In this document: positions 7,056 through 15,115 of the stretch, piece after piece
Position numbering within the stretch: the first letter of the stretch is position 1
Layout of the letters: the number at the start of each line of letters is the position of its first letter
Source of the DNA: Gammaproteobacteria bacterium
GTDB taxonomy: Bacteria > Pseudomonadota > Gammaproteobacteria > Chromatiales > Chromatiaceae
Reading direction: 5' to 3'
Assembly: GCA_021773975.1 (NCBI GenBank)
Contig: JAJFJN010000019.1
Span: forward strand, 1-64,000
Length of the DNA: 64,000 nt
Made by a program: the position numbers and the translations under genes
Notes under the pieces: generated by a model
Told to the model about the DNA's origin: nothing
Databases searched by the model: none
What the model saw: only the letters and a program-made list of their open reading frames with translations

Positions 7056-9775
7056 TGAACCGTGTTGTCAATGCCGTATCGGGCCGTTTGAGTTTGCGTG
7101 CGCCACAGCGTGAATCATTAGAGGCATTAGCAAAAGCCATCGAAGAGAGTGATAAACGGCTGCTTGATCCTAAGCGGGATATTGTTGCCTTATTGGAGAC
7201 ACTGAAAGCGGGGTTTCCTACCCTGTCTGATTTTGAACGGGAGTTTCCATCACTCTGTTTCGCCTTGGCAACAGGGGTGGGTAAGACCCGATTGATGGGC
7301 GCGTTTATCAGTTATCTGCATTTGGCGCATGGCATCAACAACTTTTTCGTGTTGGCACCAAACCTGACTATCTATGCCAAGCTGATTAAGGACTTTACTC
7401 CAGGTAATGCCAAGTATGTGTTTAAGGGTATTGCTGAGTTTGCCACCAATTCTCCCGATGTGATCACCGGTGATGACCATGAACAGCGTGGCGCAAAAGT
7501 GATGGGGGATATTTTGACCAAGGTGCGGGTGAATGTTTTCAATATCTCCAAGATAAATTCAGAGGTACGTGGTGGTAAAGCGCCGCGTATCAAACGGTTG
7601 TCTGAGTATTTGGGCGATAGCTATTTTAACTATCTCTCTGAACTGCCTGATTTGGTGCTGTTAATGGATGAATCCCATCGTTATCGCGCCAGTGCTGGTG
7701 TAAGAGCCTTGAATGAACTGAAGCCTGTGCTTGGTTTAGAGCTAACGGCAACACCGTTCACCGAAAGCAATAAAGGCCCGGTGCCATTCAAGAATGTGGT
7801 GGTGGATTACCCGTTGTCCCGCGCCATGGATGATGGCTTTGTTAAAGAACCCGCCGTGGTCACCCAGCGTAACTTTGATGTCTCGCAATACAGCAAAGAA
7901 GAGGTAGAACGCATTAAGCTGATGGATGGCATACGCCTGCATGAGCAGACGAAGGTGGAGTTGATGACCTACGCCCGCCAGAACGATGTGCATCTGGTTA
8001 AGCCCTTCATGCTAGTGATTGCCCGTGACACCACTCACGCTGCCGCCTTGTTAACGGTGTTGGAGGAGGTGTTTGAAGGCCGTTATAAGGGCAAGGTGAT
8101 TCAGGTTGATAGTAGTCAGAGCGGTGCGGCGGAAGAGGCGATGATTTCACGTTTGCTGGCGGTGGAAAGTGTAGATGAGCCAACTGAGATCGTGATTCAC
8201 GTCAATATGCTCAAAGAGGGTTGGGACGTGACCAATCTTTATACCATCGTGCCGCTACGTGCGGCCAATGCCCGCACCTTGATTGAGCAGTCCATTGGTC
8301 GTGGCTTGCGCTTGCCCTATGGTAAACGTACAGGGGTGAGTGCGGTAGATCGTTTAAGCATTGTCGCCCATGATCGTTTTCAGGAGATTGTTGATGAGGC
8401 CAATAATCCAGACAACCCCTTGCGCTTGAAGCAGTTGATACTCGATGCCCCGGAAGATGATGAGCCTATCGAAAGTGTACAGGTCCCGTCGATTTTGGAT
8501 AGTATTTTTACTGGTAACAAACCGGTTGGCAGTGCGGGTACTGATTATTCATCACCTGAAATTGAGGGCGTTGCTCCTGTCTTTAATGGCGTAGCTGAGG
8601 CAGAGGTTGCCAGAGTTGTTATGGAGGTGATGAATAAACTTCATAAACAACCCGGCCAGGTGCCAACCAGCAAAGCGTTACTCAATTCTCAGGTGCAGCA
8701 AGCGGTTGTGAAAGCGGTGAGTGAACGCTTAACTGATAAACAGCAATCGTTATTGCTGGATGAAGAGAATGTCGCACTAGACGATGTGGTGGCTAAAACA
8801 GCCAAGCTAATGGTTCAACACACCATTGATATTCCGCGTGTTGCCGTGGTGCCGACGGGTGAGGTGAGTTACGGATATAAGCCTTTCAGCTTGGATCTTT
8901 CACATTTGAATCTGCAACCGGCTGAGCGGGATATTTTGATTCAAAGTTTGGAAACCAATGAGCAGGAGACCATGGTTGCTCAAGTGGGTATTGCTGAATC
9001 TCGCCCGGAAAATTACATCATCCATGCCTTGGTAGACTATGACGACATCTCCTATGACGACCATGCAGAACTGATCTATGAGTTGGCAAACCAAGCGGTT
9101 GAGCATCTTAAGGGATATCTGTCTGATGATGAGGTGAACAATGTCTTGGATGGTAATCGGGCGCTGTTGGCCAAGACAATTCATACGCAAATGGCAGAAC
9201 ACTTCTGGGAAAAGGCCGCTGGTTATGAGGTGAAGGTGAGCAGCGGCTTTACACCGCTGAAACCTTGCGCTTACACAGCGACCAAGGGTCAAATAGTGCA
9301 TAGCTATCGAGATACTGTGACAGAGAAAGGCAAGATCAAACAGATGCTGTTCGGGCATTTCAGAAAATGTTTGTACCCCCTGCAAAAATTTGATTCTGAC
9401 ACAGAGCGTCGTTTTTCAGTGATTGTTGAACGCGATTGTGAGAAGTGGTTTAAACCTGCCAAAGGGCAGTTCCAAATCTATTACAAGTCCGGTATCGAAA
9501 CGTCAGAGTATGTGCCTGATTTTGTGGTCGAAATGGCGGATAAGGTCTTGATGGTAGAAACCAAGAGCACCCAGCATATGGATGATAAAGGCGGATGGAA
9601 TAAAGAGATATTGGCAAAAGCCGAAGCTGGCGTTAAGTGGTGTGAAAACGCTACTCAGTATCTATCGGTTAATGGTGGTAAAGAGTGGAAGTATCTGTTG
9701 ATCCCGCATGATGAAGTTAAAGAACACAATGTGATGGAAAGTTTCGTGCAACGGTTTACCCATAAGTTGAAATAA
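7055..9775 (+). CDS. Type III restriction-type Res subunit (DEAD/DEAH helicase with C-terminal PDDEXK nuclease)
   Basis: About 906 residues. Walker A (ATGVGKTRLMG) lies near residue 75, the Walker B variant DESH (LLMDESHRYR) near 205, and motif VI (IEQSIGRGLRLPYG) near 415. A C-terminal PDDEXK site is formed by PDFVVE near 820 and VETKS near 836. This is the usual layout of Res, the ATP-dependent cleavage subunit that pairs with Mod. The ATG at 7055 overlaps the preceding TGA; a GTG at 7052 is in frame just upstream, and GGAGGAG at 7042-7048 serves as ribosome site. No frameshift was seen, so the enzyme appears intact. Confidence 0.92.
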   Translation: MNRVVNAVSGRLSLRAPQRESLEALAKAIEESDKRLLDPKRDIVALLETLKAGFPTLSDFEREFPSLCFALATGVGKTRLMGAFISYLHLAHGINNFFVLAPNLTIYAKLIKDFTPGNAKYVFKGIAEFATNSPDVITGDDHEQRGAKVMGDILTKVRVNVFNISKINSEVRGGKAPRIKRLSEYLGDSYFNYLSELPDLVLLMDESHRYRASAGVRALNELKPVLGLELTATPFTESNKGPVPFKNVVVDYPLSRAMDDGFVKEPAVVTQRNFDVSQYSKEEVERIKLMDGIRLHEQTKVELMTYARQNDVHLVKPFMLVIARDTTHAAALLTVLEEVFEGRYKGKVIQVDSSQSGAAEEAMISRLLAVESVDEPTEIVIHVNMLKEGWDVTNLYTIVPLRAANARTLIEQSIGRGLRLPYGKRTGVSAVDRLSIVAHDRFQEIVDEANNPDNPLRLKQLILDAPEDDEPIESVQVPSILDSIFTGNKPVGSAGTDYSSPEIEGVAPVFNGVAEAEVARVVMEVMNKLHKQPGQVPTSKALLNSQVQQAVVKAVSERLTDKQQSLLLDEENVALDDVVAKTAKLMVQHTIDIPRVAVVPTGEVSYGYKPFSLDLSHLNLQPAERDILIQSLETNEQETMVAQVGIAESRPENYIIHALVDYDDISYDDHAELIYELANQAVEHLKGYLSDDEVNNVLDGNRALLAKTIHTQMAEHFWEKAAGYEVKVSSGFTPLKPCAYTATKGQIVHSYRDTVTEKGKIKQMLFGHFRKCLYPLQKFDSDTERRFSVIVERDCEKWFKPAKGQFQIYYKSGIETSEYVPDFVVEMADKVLMVETKSTQHMDDKGGWNKEILAKAEAGVKWCENATQYLSVNGGKEWKYLLIPHDEVKEHNVMESFVQRFTHKLK

Positions 9776-9795
9776 CAACCACCAAGGAGTTAGGC

Positions 9796-10182
9796 ATGCC
9801 TTTGTATGAGCTAGGTAATGATGAAATCACAGTAGTCACTGAAACGACGTTTGCTGAACATGGGATAAAGGATCGTGAAGATCTTCAGCGCTTGCTTAGA
9901 GATCAAATAGAGATCATAGCTCCCAATACATTGGTCATTGCTGAGGAGTTTGGTGAGTGGGATGAGAGTCGCCGCAGGATCGACCTGTTGGGGCTGGATA
10001 AAGATGCCAACCTAGTTGTGATTGAGCTCAAACGTACAGAAGATGGTGGCCATATGGAGCTGCAGTCGATTCGTTATGCGGCGATGGTCTCTACCATGAC
10101 CTTTGATAAAGCTGTTGATCTCTTTAGCCGTTATCTTGCAGATCGTGATCGGGATGAAAGTGCAGCATCACTTAACTTTTAA
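9796..10182 (+). pseudogene. Truncated copy of the DUF4268-like PDDEXK nuclease gene
   Basis: 128 residues nearly identical to the N-terminus of the gene at 11926: I count 8 differences in the first 126 residues. Identity stops abruptly after DESAASL, where the frame runs into NF and a stop. The catalytic-looking RIDLLGLD and VVIELKR are retained near residues 60-80, but about 215 C-terminal residues are gone. The ribosome site AAGGAG and the upstream 15 bp are also shared with the full copy, so the duplication includes the leader. The break point is the left edge of foreign DNA containing an integron-type cassette. A residual function for the short product cannot be excluded. Confidence 0.8.
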
Positions 10183-10213
10183 AACCATTTAGATTTTTGG
10201 AAAGGATTTGGAA

Positions 10214-10564
10214 ATGGAATCAAGAATATTTTCGGTAGAAAAACATATTCGTCCATCTGACGGCGAACCAATTCGTTCAGTGGTTCTGGAAACCAAAGAC
10301 TCAGCAGTTGTTGTTTGGCATACCCATCCTGGGCAAGAAATAGCCGCTCATATTCACCCGCACGGCCAAGATACTTGGACAGTTATCTCTGGAGAAGCTG
10401 AATATTACCAAGGAGGCGGCATAGTCGCTCATCTAAAGGCTGGAGATATTGCCATAGCAAAACCTGGGCAAGTGCATGGTGCTTTGAATTCTGGTTCAGT
10501 GCCGTTTGTATTTGTCTCAGTGGTTGCATCTGGCAACGCGGGTTTTGCGTTGGCTGAAAAATAG
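10214..10564 (+). CDS. Cupin-domain protein carried on an integron-type cassette
   Basis: A small single-domain cupin of 116 residues. The metal-binding cupin motifs are WHTHPGQEIAAHIHPHGQDT near residues 34-54 and PGQVHGALN near 88-96. Such mini cupins bind a metal through three His and a Glu/Gln; the substrate is unknown. The ATG at 10214 is preferred to an in-frame TTG at 10208 because AAAGGA lies upstream at a good distance. The gene is followed 28 bp later by an attC site, so it has the structure of a promoterless integron gene cassette. It would depend on upstream transcription. Confidence 0.85.
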   Translation: MESRIFSVEKHIRPSDGEPIRSVVLETKDSAVVVWHTHPGQEIAAHIHPHGQDTWTVISGEAEYYQGGGIVAHLKAGDIAIAKPGQVHGALNSGSVPFVFVSVVASGNAGFALAEK

Positions 10565-10591
10565 ACGCTCTCAAATGTGTGCCCAAGCGAG

Positions 10592-10656
10592 TTCTAACCC
10601 GGCGTTCGATCGGGACTCGCCCAGAAGCGGGCGAGCCCCTCAACTTTACGTTAGGC
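10592..10656 (+). other. attC recombination site (59-base element) of an integron cassette
   Basis: Outer boxes CTAAC (10594-10598) and GTTAGGC (10650-10656) are complementary, the latter fitting GTTRRRY. Inner boxes GTTCGA and TCAAC pair with one extra C on the left arm, the extrahelical base typical of attC. The central stem is CTCGCCC / GGGCGAG around AGAA. No integrase gene is present in the window. Confidence 0.9.
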
Positions 10657-10680
10657 TTACGAGAAAACCATGAACAATGA

Positions 10681-10962
10681 ATCAAAAATATTAAAGAAAA
10701 GCATGGTTACGTTTCTGATATGTCGGGATCCGTAAAAGTAAGGCTAACCAAACATGGGATTCCGGGAGAGTATGAAATATCAGATATTCTGAGGAAGTGT
10801 TGTTTGCAGTTAACTGATCCCATCAGTAAAGCCATTCAACAATCAGTTGGCAGCTTTGACCCAGATTTCCAAGAAAGACTCCGCAATAATGTCGTGGTCG
10901 CCGGAGGCGGCTCTCGACTTAAAGGGATAGATGTTGCCATTGAACCTAGAAAAATCAGTTGA
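10681..10962 (+). pseudogene. Fragment of a MamK/MreB-like actin gene
   Basis: The frame from 10681 reads IKNIKEKHGYVSDMSGSVKV, continuing to RLTKHGIPGEYEISD and NNVVVAGGGSRLKGID near its end. The AGGGS loop is the phosphate-2/adenosine signature of actin-like ATPases, and the whole resembles the C-terminal half of MamK-type filament proteins. A stop at 10678 precedes it, nucleotide-binding N-terminal subdomains are missing, and the end lacks the last helix. It begins 25 bp after attC, so it was cut by the recombination that brought the cassette or arrived as a fragment. Family placement is by recall of motif patterns only. Confidence 0.6.
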
Positions 10963-11034
10963 GCATACGCACATAGCGCAACCTCTTGATCCGCCTAGCT
11001 ATACAAAAAAGATCCTCATCACCAATAATGGTAT

Positions 11035-11391
11035 GTGAGTGACAATAAGAATATACCTGGCTCATCGGCAATACGAGCCTGCTCTGTGTTGCGAGACGTG
11101 TGTATAGATAAACCAAAGCCTCTATATAAGAAATACCGGAGGCTTGGGGTGTATGATTGGATTGATGTATTCAGTACAGCAAAAAATGATCATGATAAAA
11201 ATGTAATGGCTTTGCATTTTAGCCATACCGAGCTGTTTCATAAACCGATTGAATGGAAGCGTATCCAGAAAATAATAAAGGATCTAAATGTGAATAAGAC
11301 CCTTGTTTCAGCAACGCATGTGCCTGCTGATATTTTCTTTAACATGTATGAGCTAGGAATGAATAATGCGCAACCTATTTCGCAAAGCTAG
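11035..11391 (+). CDS. Unrecognised 118-residue protein paired with an ASCH-domain gene
   Basis: No family is recognised. The start is GTG at 11035, since a stop occurs nine bases upstream in frame and no ATG is available; the ribosome site is poor. Features seen are a basic N-terminal half (PKPLYKKYRRLGVYDW), a segment VMALHFSHTELFHKPIEW and a C-terminal FFNMYELGM. It overlaps the following ASCH gene by 26 bp, which argues for co-translation. The pair stands alone between a dead actin fragment and the second nuclease copy. A two-gene toxin-antitoxin-like or RNA-modifying module is one possibility, not shown. Confidence 0.6.
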   Translation: MSDNKNIPGSSAIRACSVLRDVCIDKPKPLYKKYRRLGVYDWIDVFSTAKNDHDKNVMALHFSHTELFHKPIEWKRIQKIIKDLNVNKTLVSATHVPADIFFNMYELGMNNAQPISQS

Positions 11392-11809
11392 TAATATTCT
11401 GCTTATATCTATAAAGCCGCAGTTTGTTAGCAAGCTGCTTGATGGTAGTAAAAGCCTTGAGTTACGTAGAGTTAAACCTAGAGTCATCAATGGTGATATT
11501 GTTCTTATTTACGAAACATCACCAACTATGGCTTTAGTCGGATATGGGATAGTTGAATCTGTTATCTCAGATGCCCCAAATAAACTCTGGAATAATGTTG
11601 GGAATCGATCTGGAGTGACAAGAAGTGAATCCAACAAATATTATTTGGGTGCTGAAATAGGGTATGCCATTAACTTCTCACAGGTGAATTGTTTAGCAAC
11701 GCCAGTTAACTTACCCTCATTGAGAAAAAGAATAGAAGGATTTCACCCCCCTCAGAGCTATAGGTACTTATGCCCAAATGTAGCTTCAATGATCTGTATG
11801 CCTTTGTGA
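11366..11809 (+). CDS. ASCH (PUA-like) domain protein
   Basis: 147 residues. The N-terminal ILLISIKPQFVSKLLDGSKS, then LELRRVKPR and GDIVLIYETSPTMALVG, form the typical start of an ASCH/PUA-like beta barrel, a fold that binds RNA or modified nucleotides. Similar small ASCH proteins lie beside acetyltransferases or in toxin-antitoxin-like pairs and mobile regions. Some members (YqfB) act as amidohydrolases on N4-acetylcytidine; whether this one does cannot be told. The ATG at 11366 is inside the preceding gene. Downstream at about 11820-11831 a scrap resembling the REP tail (GGGAATGCATATGG) is present. Confidence 0.75.
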   Translation: MRNLFRKASNILLISIKPQFVSKLLDGSKSLELRRVKPRVINGDIVLIYETSPTMALVGYGIVESVISDAPNKLWNNVGNRSGVTRSESNKYYLGAEIGYAINFSQVNCLATPVNLPSLRKRIEGFHPPQSYRYLCPNVASMICMPL

Positions 11810-11925
11810 GATTCTGAACGGGAATGCATATGGTAGCAAAGTCTAGAGTAAGGACTGAGTTCTTGCTGGTTACCTTCACAATTAGGAACATATTAACAAA
11901 AACACCAACGTCCAAGGAGTAAGGC

Positions 11926-12954
11926 ATGCCTTTGTATGAGCTAGGTAATGATGAAATTACTGTTGTAGCTGAAACTACATTTGCTGAACAGGGTATAAAA
12001 GAGCGTGAAGATCTTCAGCGCCTGTTAAGAGATCAAATAAGCATTATCGCCCCAAATACACTGGTGATCGCTGAGGAATTCGGTGAGTGGGATGAGAGTC
12101 GCCGCAGGATCGATCTGTTGGGGTTGGATAAAGGTGCCAATCTGGTCGTGATAGAACTGAAACGCACTGAGGATGGTGGACGCATGGAGCTGCAAGCGAT
12201 CCGTTATGCGGCGATGGTTTCTACCATGACCTTTGACAAAGCGGTAGAACTCTTTAGCCGTTATCTAGCAGATCGTGATCGGGATGAAAGTGCGGCATCA
12301 CTCATTATGGATTTTCTTGGCTGGACTGAGATAGATGAAGATGGTTTTGCGCAGGATGTGAAAATTGTCCTTGCCTCTGCTGAGTTCTCTAAGGAGCTGA
12401 CTACTTCTGTGATGTGGTTGAATGAACATGATCTGGATATCAAATGTGTTCGCTTTAGGCCCTATTGTTATCAGGGGAAAGTTATTCTTGATGTTCAGCA
12501 AGTGATCCCACTTCCAGAAGTAGCAGAGTATCAAGTTCAAATTAGAGAGAAAAAACAAAAAGAACGTTTAGCTAGATCGCAAGGGAAAGACAGGAGTACT
12601 TATTCGATTATGTATCAGAGAAATGTTGAGTTTGAAGGCTTTAAGAAGTCGGATATTGGGTTGAATACGGTACTTGTCCTTGAGAGCCATGAGTTAATGG
12701 ATACTGCTGCTTTTGAATTCTTGAGGGAGGATAAGAGTTGCAGTTTTCAGCTGCTTAAAAAGGCTAACGAGGTGACTGAGACAGAAAGGAAATATAGCAA
12801 GTATCGGGTAAGTAGTGAACCTGAGATTGTTTTTGAAGGCGAGGGGTACTATGTTGCTAGAAACTGGGGGGTTGGAAATGTGGAAAGATTTATGGATAAG
12901 GTAAAACAATGTTTTCCTGATATTGAATATACTCAGTATAAAAATACTGACTGA
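11926..12954 (+). CDS. PDDEXK nuclease-like protein (NucS-like N-terminus, DUF4268-like C-terminus)
   Basis: 342 residues. The N-terminal 125 residues hold a PDDEXK-like core with RIDLLGLD near residue 60 and VVIELKRTEDGG near 75. The C-terminal part (from about 230) fits the DUF4268-type domain often joined to such nucleases. The ribosome site AAGGAG precedes the ATG. A truncated near-identical copy is at 9796-10182, so this gene and its leader were duplicated and this is the intact version. Proteins of this type occur in defence islands and are presumed DNA-cutting or DNA-binding; no direct assignment is known to me. Confidence 0.8.
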   Translation: MPLYELGNDEITVVAETTFAEQGIKEREDLQRLLRDQISIIAPNTLVIAEEFGEWDESRRRIDLLGLDKGANLVVIELKRTEDGGRMELQAIRYAAMVSTMTFDKAVELFSRYLADRDRDESAASLIMDFLGWTEIDEDGFAQDVKIVLASAEFSKELTTSVMWLNEHDLDIKCVRFRPYCYQGKVILDVQQVIPLPEVAEYQVQIREKKQKERLARSQGKDRSTYSIMYQRNVEFEGFKKSDIGLNTVLVLESHELMDTAAFEFLREDKSCSFQLLKKANEVTETERKYSKYRVSSEPEIVFEGEGYYVARNWGVGNVERFMDKVKQCFPDIEYTQYKNTD

Positions 12955-13011
12955 TGCTATGACTGTTGTTTATATGCCTAGATAGACAATTACCTTGAGC
13001 TAAACTTTAAG

Positions 13012-13947
13012 ATGGATTTTAGCCTTATACCATTTGGCTTGAATGTTTCTGATGGGGAGTTTATGGATGTGCATGATGTTCCCCGAGGAGCTAAATGCGG
13101 CTGTATTTGTCCATCATGCAAAACGCCACTGATTGCTCGCCAAGGCAATGAAAAAGAGTGGCATTTTGCTCATGCCAGCAGAAGCGTATACGAAAAAACC
13201 GAGAATGAATGTGAGTTTTCATTTTATGTCTCCGTTAGAATGATGGCACGGCAAATCATTGGTGATGAGCTTGAGGTTTTACTGCCTGAATATAGGGATT
13301 CCGTATCAAAATATAACCATAGAACTGGCCGGTCAATTTTAGAAAATTTCACTGTAACTGATTCAAAAAAGATACAGCTGTCCGGCATAGAAGTTGAACG
13401 AACCTTTTTAGGCGTGCCTGTTGATATTGTTGGTCAGGTAGGTGGTTTCAAGTTCGTCATCTATTTCACACATCCTGGCCGGGATGTTCCAGTCGAGCTA
13501 ATTAGCCCTACAGATACGCAATGTGGAATAGTCGCGGTCGCACTGAATACATTGCCCATCAAGTTCCGTGCTGAAAGGAAATCTGGTAGCTCGTATCAAA
13601 CAACTCTGTTGGAACATTTATCTGATGACGTGACTTCAAAGCAGTGGGTTTTTCACCCCAGGTATGACCGCTGTAGAGAAAAGGCTAAACAGGCGTTAGA
13701 GGAAAAATCTTCTCGCCTAAAGCCCGTTATTAAGTCTCACCAAAGAAGTGTCAAATACCCGGTACGCTCTCAGCTGCCAGATATAACGACTAGCATTGAG
13801 TCTTTCGTCCCAGAAAAGAAGAGATTGGCATTATTTGAGTGTGTTATGTGTCGCTCACAGTGGCAAGACTGGGAGCCCGGTGGGAGTGAATGCCCGAAGT
13901 GTAGAACCCATTTATATCGGGTGTGTAAGGAGTTTATTGGGGTATGA
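13012..13947 (+). CDS. CoiA-like protein with N- and C-terminal zinc fingers
   Basis: 311 residues. The N-terminus has CGCICPSCKTPLIARQG followed by WHFAHA, the arrangement of the CoiA/competence-type N-terminal zinc domain that precedes a nuclease domain. The middle (residues 130-190) contains VDIVGQVGGFKFVIYF, which may be a degenerate nuclease core. The C-terminus ends in a second zinc ribbon, CVMCRSQW and CPKCRTH. The gene stands alone, 57 bp after the nuclease gene and on the same strand. Binding or cutting of DNA is the likely role, from the family. Whether the nuclease core is active is uncertain. Confidence 0.7.
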   Translation: MDFSLIPFGLNVSDGEFMDVHDVPRGAKCGCICPSCKTPLIARQGNEKEWHFAHASRSVYEKTENECEFSFYVSVRMMARQIIGDELEVLLPEYRDSVSKYNHRTGRSILENFTVTDSKKIQLSGIEVERTFLGVPVDIVGQVGGFKFVIYFTHPGRDVPVELISPTDTQCGIVAVALNTLPIKFRAERKSGSSYQTTLLEHLSDDVTSKQWVFHPRYDRCREKAKQALEEKSSRLKPVIKSHQRSVKYPVRSQLPDITTSIESFVPEKKRLALFECVMCRSQWQDWEPGGSECPKCRTHLYRVCKEFIGV

Positions 13948-14080
13948 GTTCACTTGACGATTTGGGGCTATCTCCAATTAGTTCAGGCCAGTCTTGGGTT
14001 GGGTAAGGGAATAGAAAAGACGTTTAGAAGGTGCAGGTGATAATAAAACATCTACCAAAAACAACAGGATAACTAGATAT

Positions 14081-14111
14081 TGCACGATAACAATAACAGT
14101 GTTATCGTGCA
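14081..14111. promoter_or_regulatory. Perfect palindromic operator at the AbiE-like operon
   Basis: TGCACGATAAC at 14081-14091 and GTTATCGTGCA at 14101-14111 are perfect complements separated by nine bases. A third partial half-site, GTTATCGA, follows at 14120-14127. AbiEi antitoxins are known to repress their own operon by binding inverted repeats in the promoter, so this is the probable autoregulatory site. Confidence 0.75.
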
Positions 14112-14134
14112 GAAAACTTGTTATCGAGGTGCCT

Positions 14135-15115
14135 GTGGAGCAACTAGCAAAGAACCTAGAGCACTACCTGTCAGAGGTGACGGGGCTTGAAGTCACGGCT
14201 AATCCCTTGAATAGCGGTGATTTACCCTATTTCTTTTCCCGCCAATACGCCCTTTATCAGTTGGTAGTCGGAAGGGTCTCATTTACTGCTCTGTTTCTGC
14301 GGCAGGAGGATGAGTTTAAGCCTGCCCAATTCATTAAGCACATGCGTCAAATGCCATCCATTGAAGTAGATGAGGTCTGTGTGGTGGCACAAGCCCTACC
14401 AACCTATGTGCGCAAGCGGATGATTGAGAAGGGCATTGCCTTTGTAATCCCTAAGGTTCAGATGTATTTGCCAAGCCTGGGTATGGAATTGCGGCCACGG
14501 CCTGGGCGAAAGAAGCCGGTTTCTGTAGAAAGATTCAGCCCAGCAACCCAGGTGGTTTTGATCCATTGGTTACTCGGGCGGATTCAGGGGTCGGTGACCC
14601 CGCTAGAGCTTTCAAAACAACTTTGGTACAGCGCTATGTCGATGAGTAGGGCGCTGGACGAGCTGGAGTCAACGCAGATTGCTCAGGTAGAGCGGGTAGG
14701 CCGAGAGCGATTGGTTACCTTTACAGGGGGTCGCAAGGATATTTGGCAGGAGGCGATTCCCCGGCTGCGTAATCCCATCAGCCATACGGTGCGGATTCTT
14801 GAGCGCCACGTGCATCGACAGGATGTGCTGTCGGCTGGCATGACGGCTTTGTCTGCTCGGACGATGCTTAATGAGTCCACTTATCCTGAATATGCCATCA
14901 GCCGTGATGCCTGGAAAGTGATGGAAAAAATGGGGATTGAGAGGATCCCGATGGAGGAGCCTGATACTTGCTTGCTACAGATCTGGTGTTACGACCCAAA
15001 GGTTTTGGAAGTAGATGGTCTGGTAGACCCTTTCTCACTCTACCTTAGCCTCCAGGATGAAACCGATGAACGCATAGAAATGGCACTTGAAGAGATGATG
15101 GAGCGATATCTATGA
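14135..15115 (+). CDS. AbiEi-like antitoxin / transcriptional regulator of a type IV toxin-antitoxin pair
   Basis: About 326 residues. There is a central winged-helix-like stretch (LIHWLLGRIQGSVTPLELSK to MSMSRALDELE, about residues 140-180) and a C-terminal all-alpha/beta part. Its place directly before a nucleotidyltransferase, with ATGA overlap, and its length fit AbiEi-type antitoxins. The start is uncertain. GTG at 14135 has GAGG five bases upstream and lies outside the palindrome, while GTG at 14129 and 14099 are in frame and the latter would lie inside the operator. Antitoxin action in type IV systems is protein-antagonist free, through opposing the toxin target, and it also represses the operon. 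Confidence 0.72.
   Translation: MEQLAKNLEHYLSEVTGLEVTANPLNSGDLPYFFSRQYALYQLVVGRVSFTALFLRQEDEFKPAQFIKHMRQMPSIEVDEVCVVAQALPTYVRKRMIEKGIAFVIPKVQMYLPSLGMELRPRPGRKKPVSVERFSPATQVVLIHWLLGRIQGSVTPLELSKQLWYSAMSMSRALDELESTQIAQVERVGRERLVTFTGGRKDIWQEAIPRLRNPISHTVRILERHVHRQDVLSAGMTALSARTMLNESTYPEYAISRDAWKVMEKMGIERIPMEEPDTCLLQIWCYDPKVLEVDGLVDPFSLYLSLQDETDERIEMALEEMMERYL

Noticed and set aside
10943-10974. Similarity of about 26 of 32 bases between the end of the actin fragment and the sequence after kbl (22706-22737)
   Set aside because: The match does not extend in either direction and has no inverted or recombination-site structure; likely chance.
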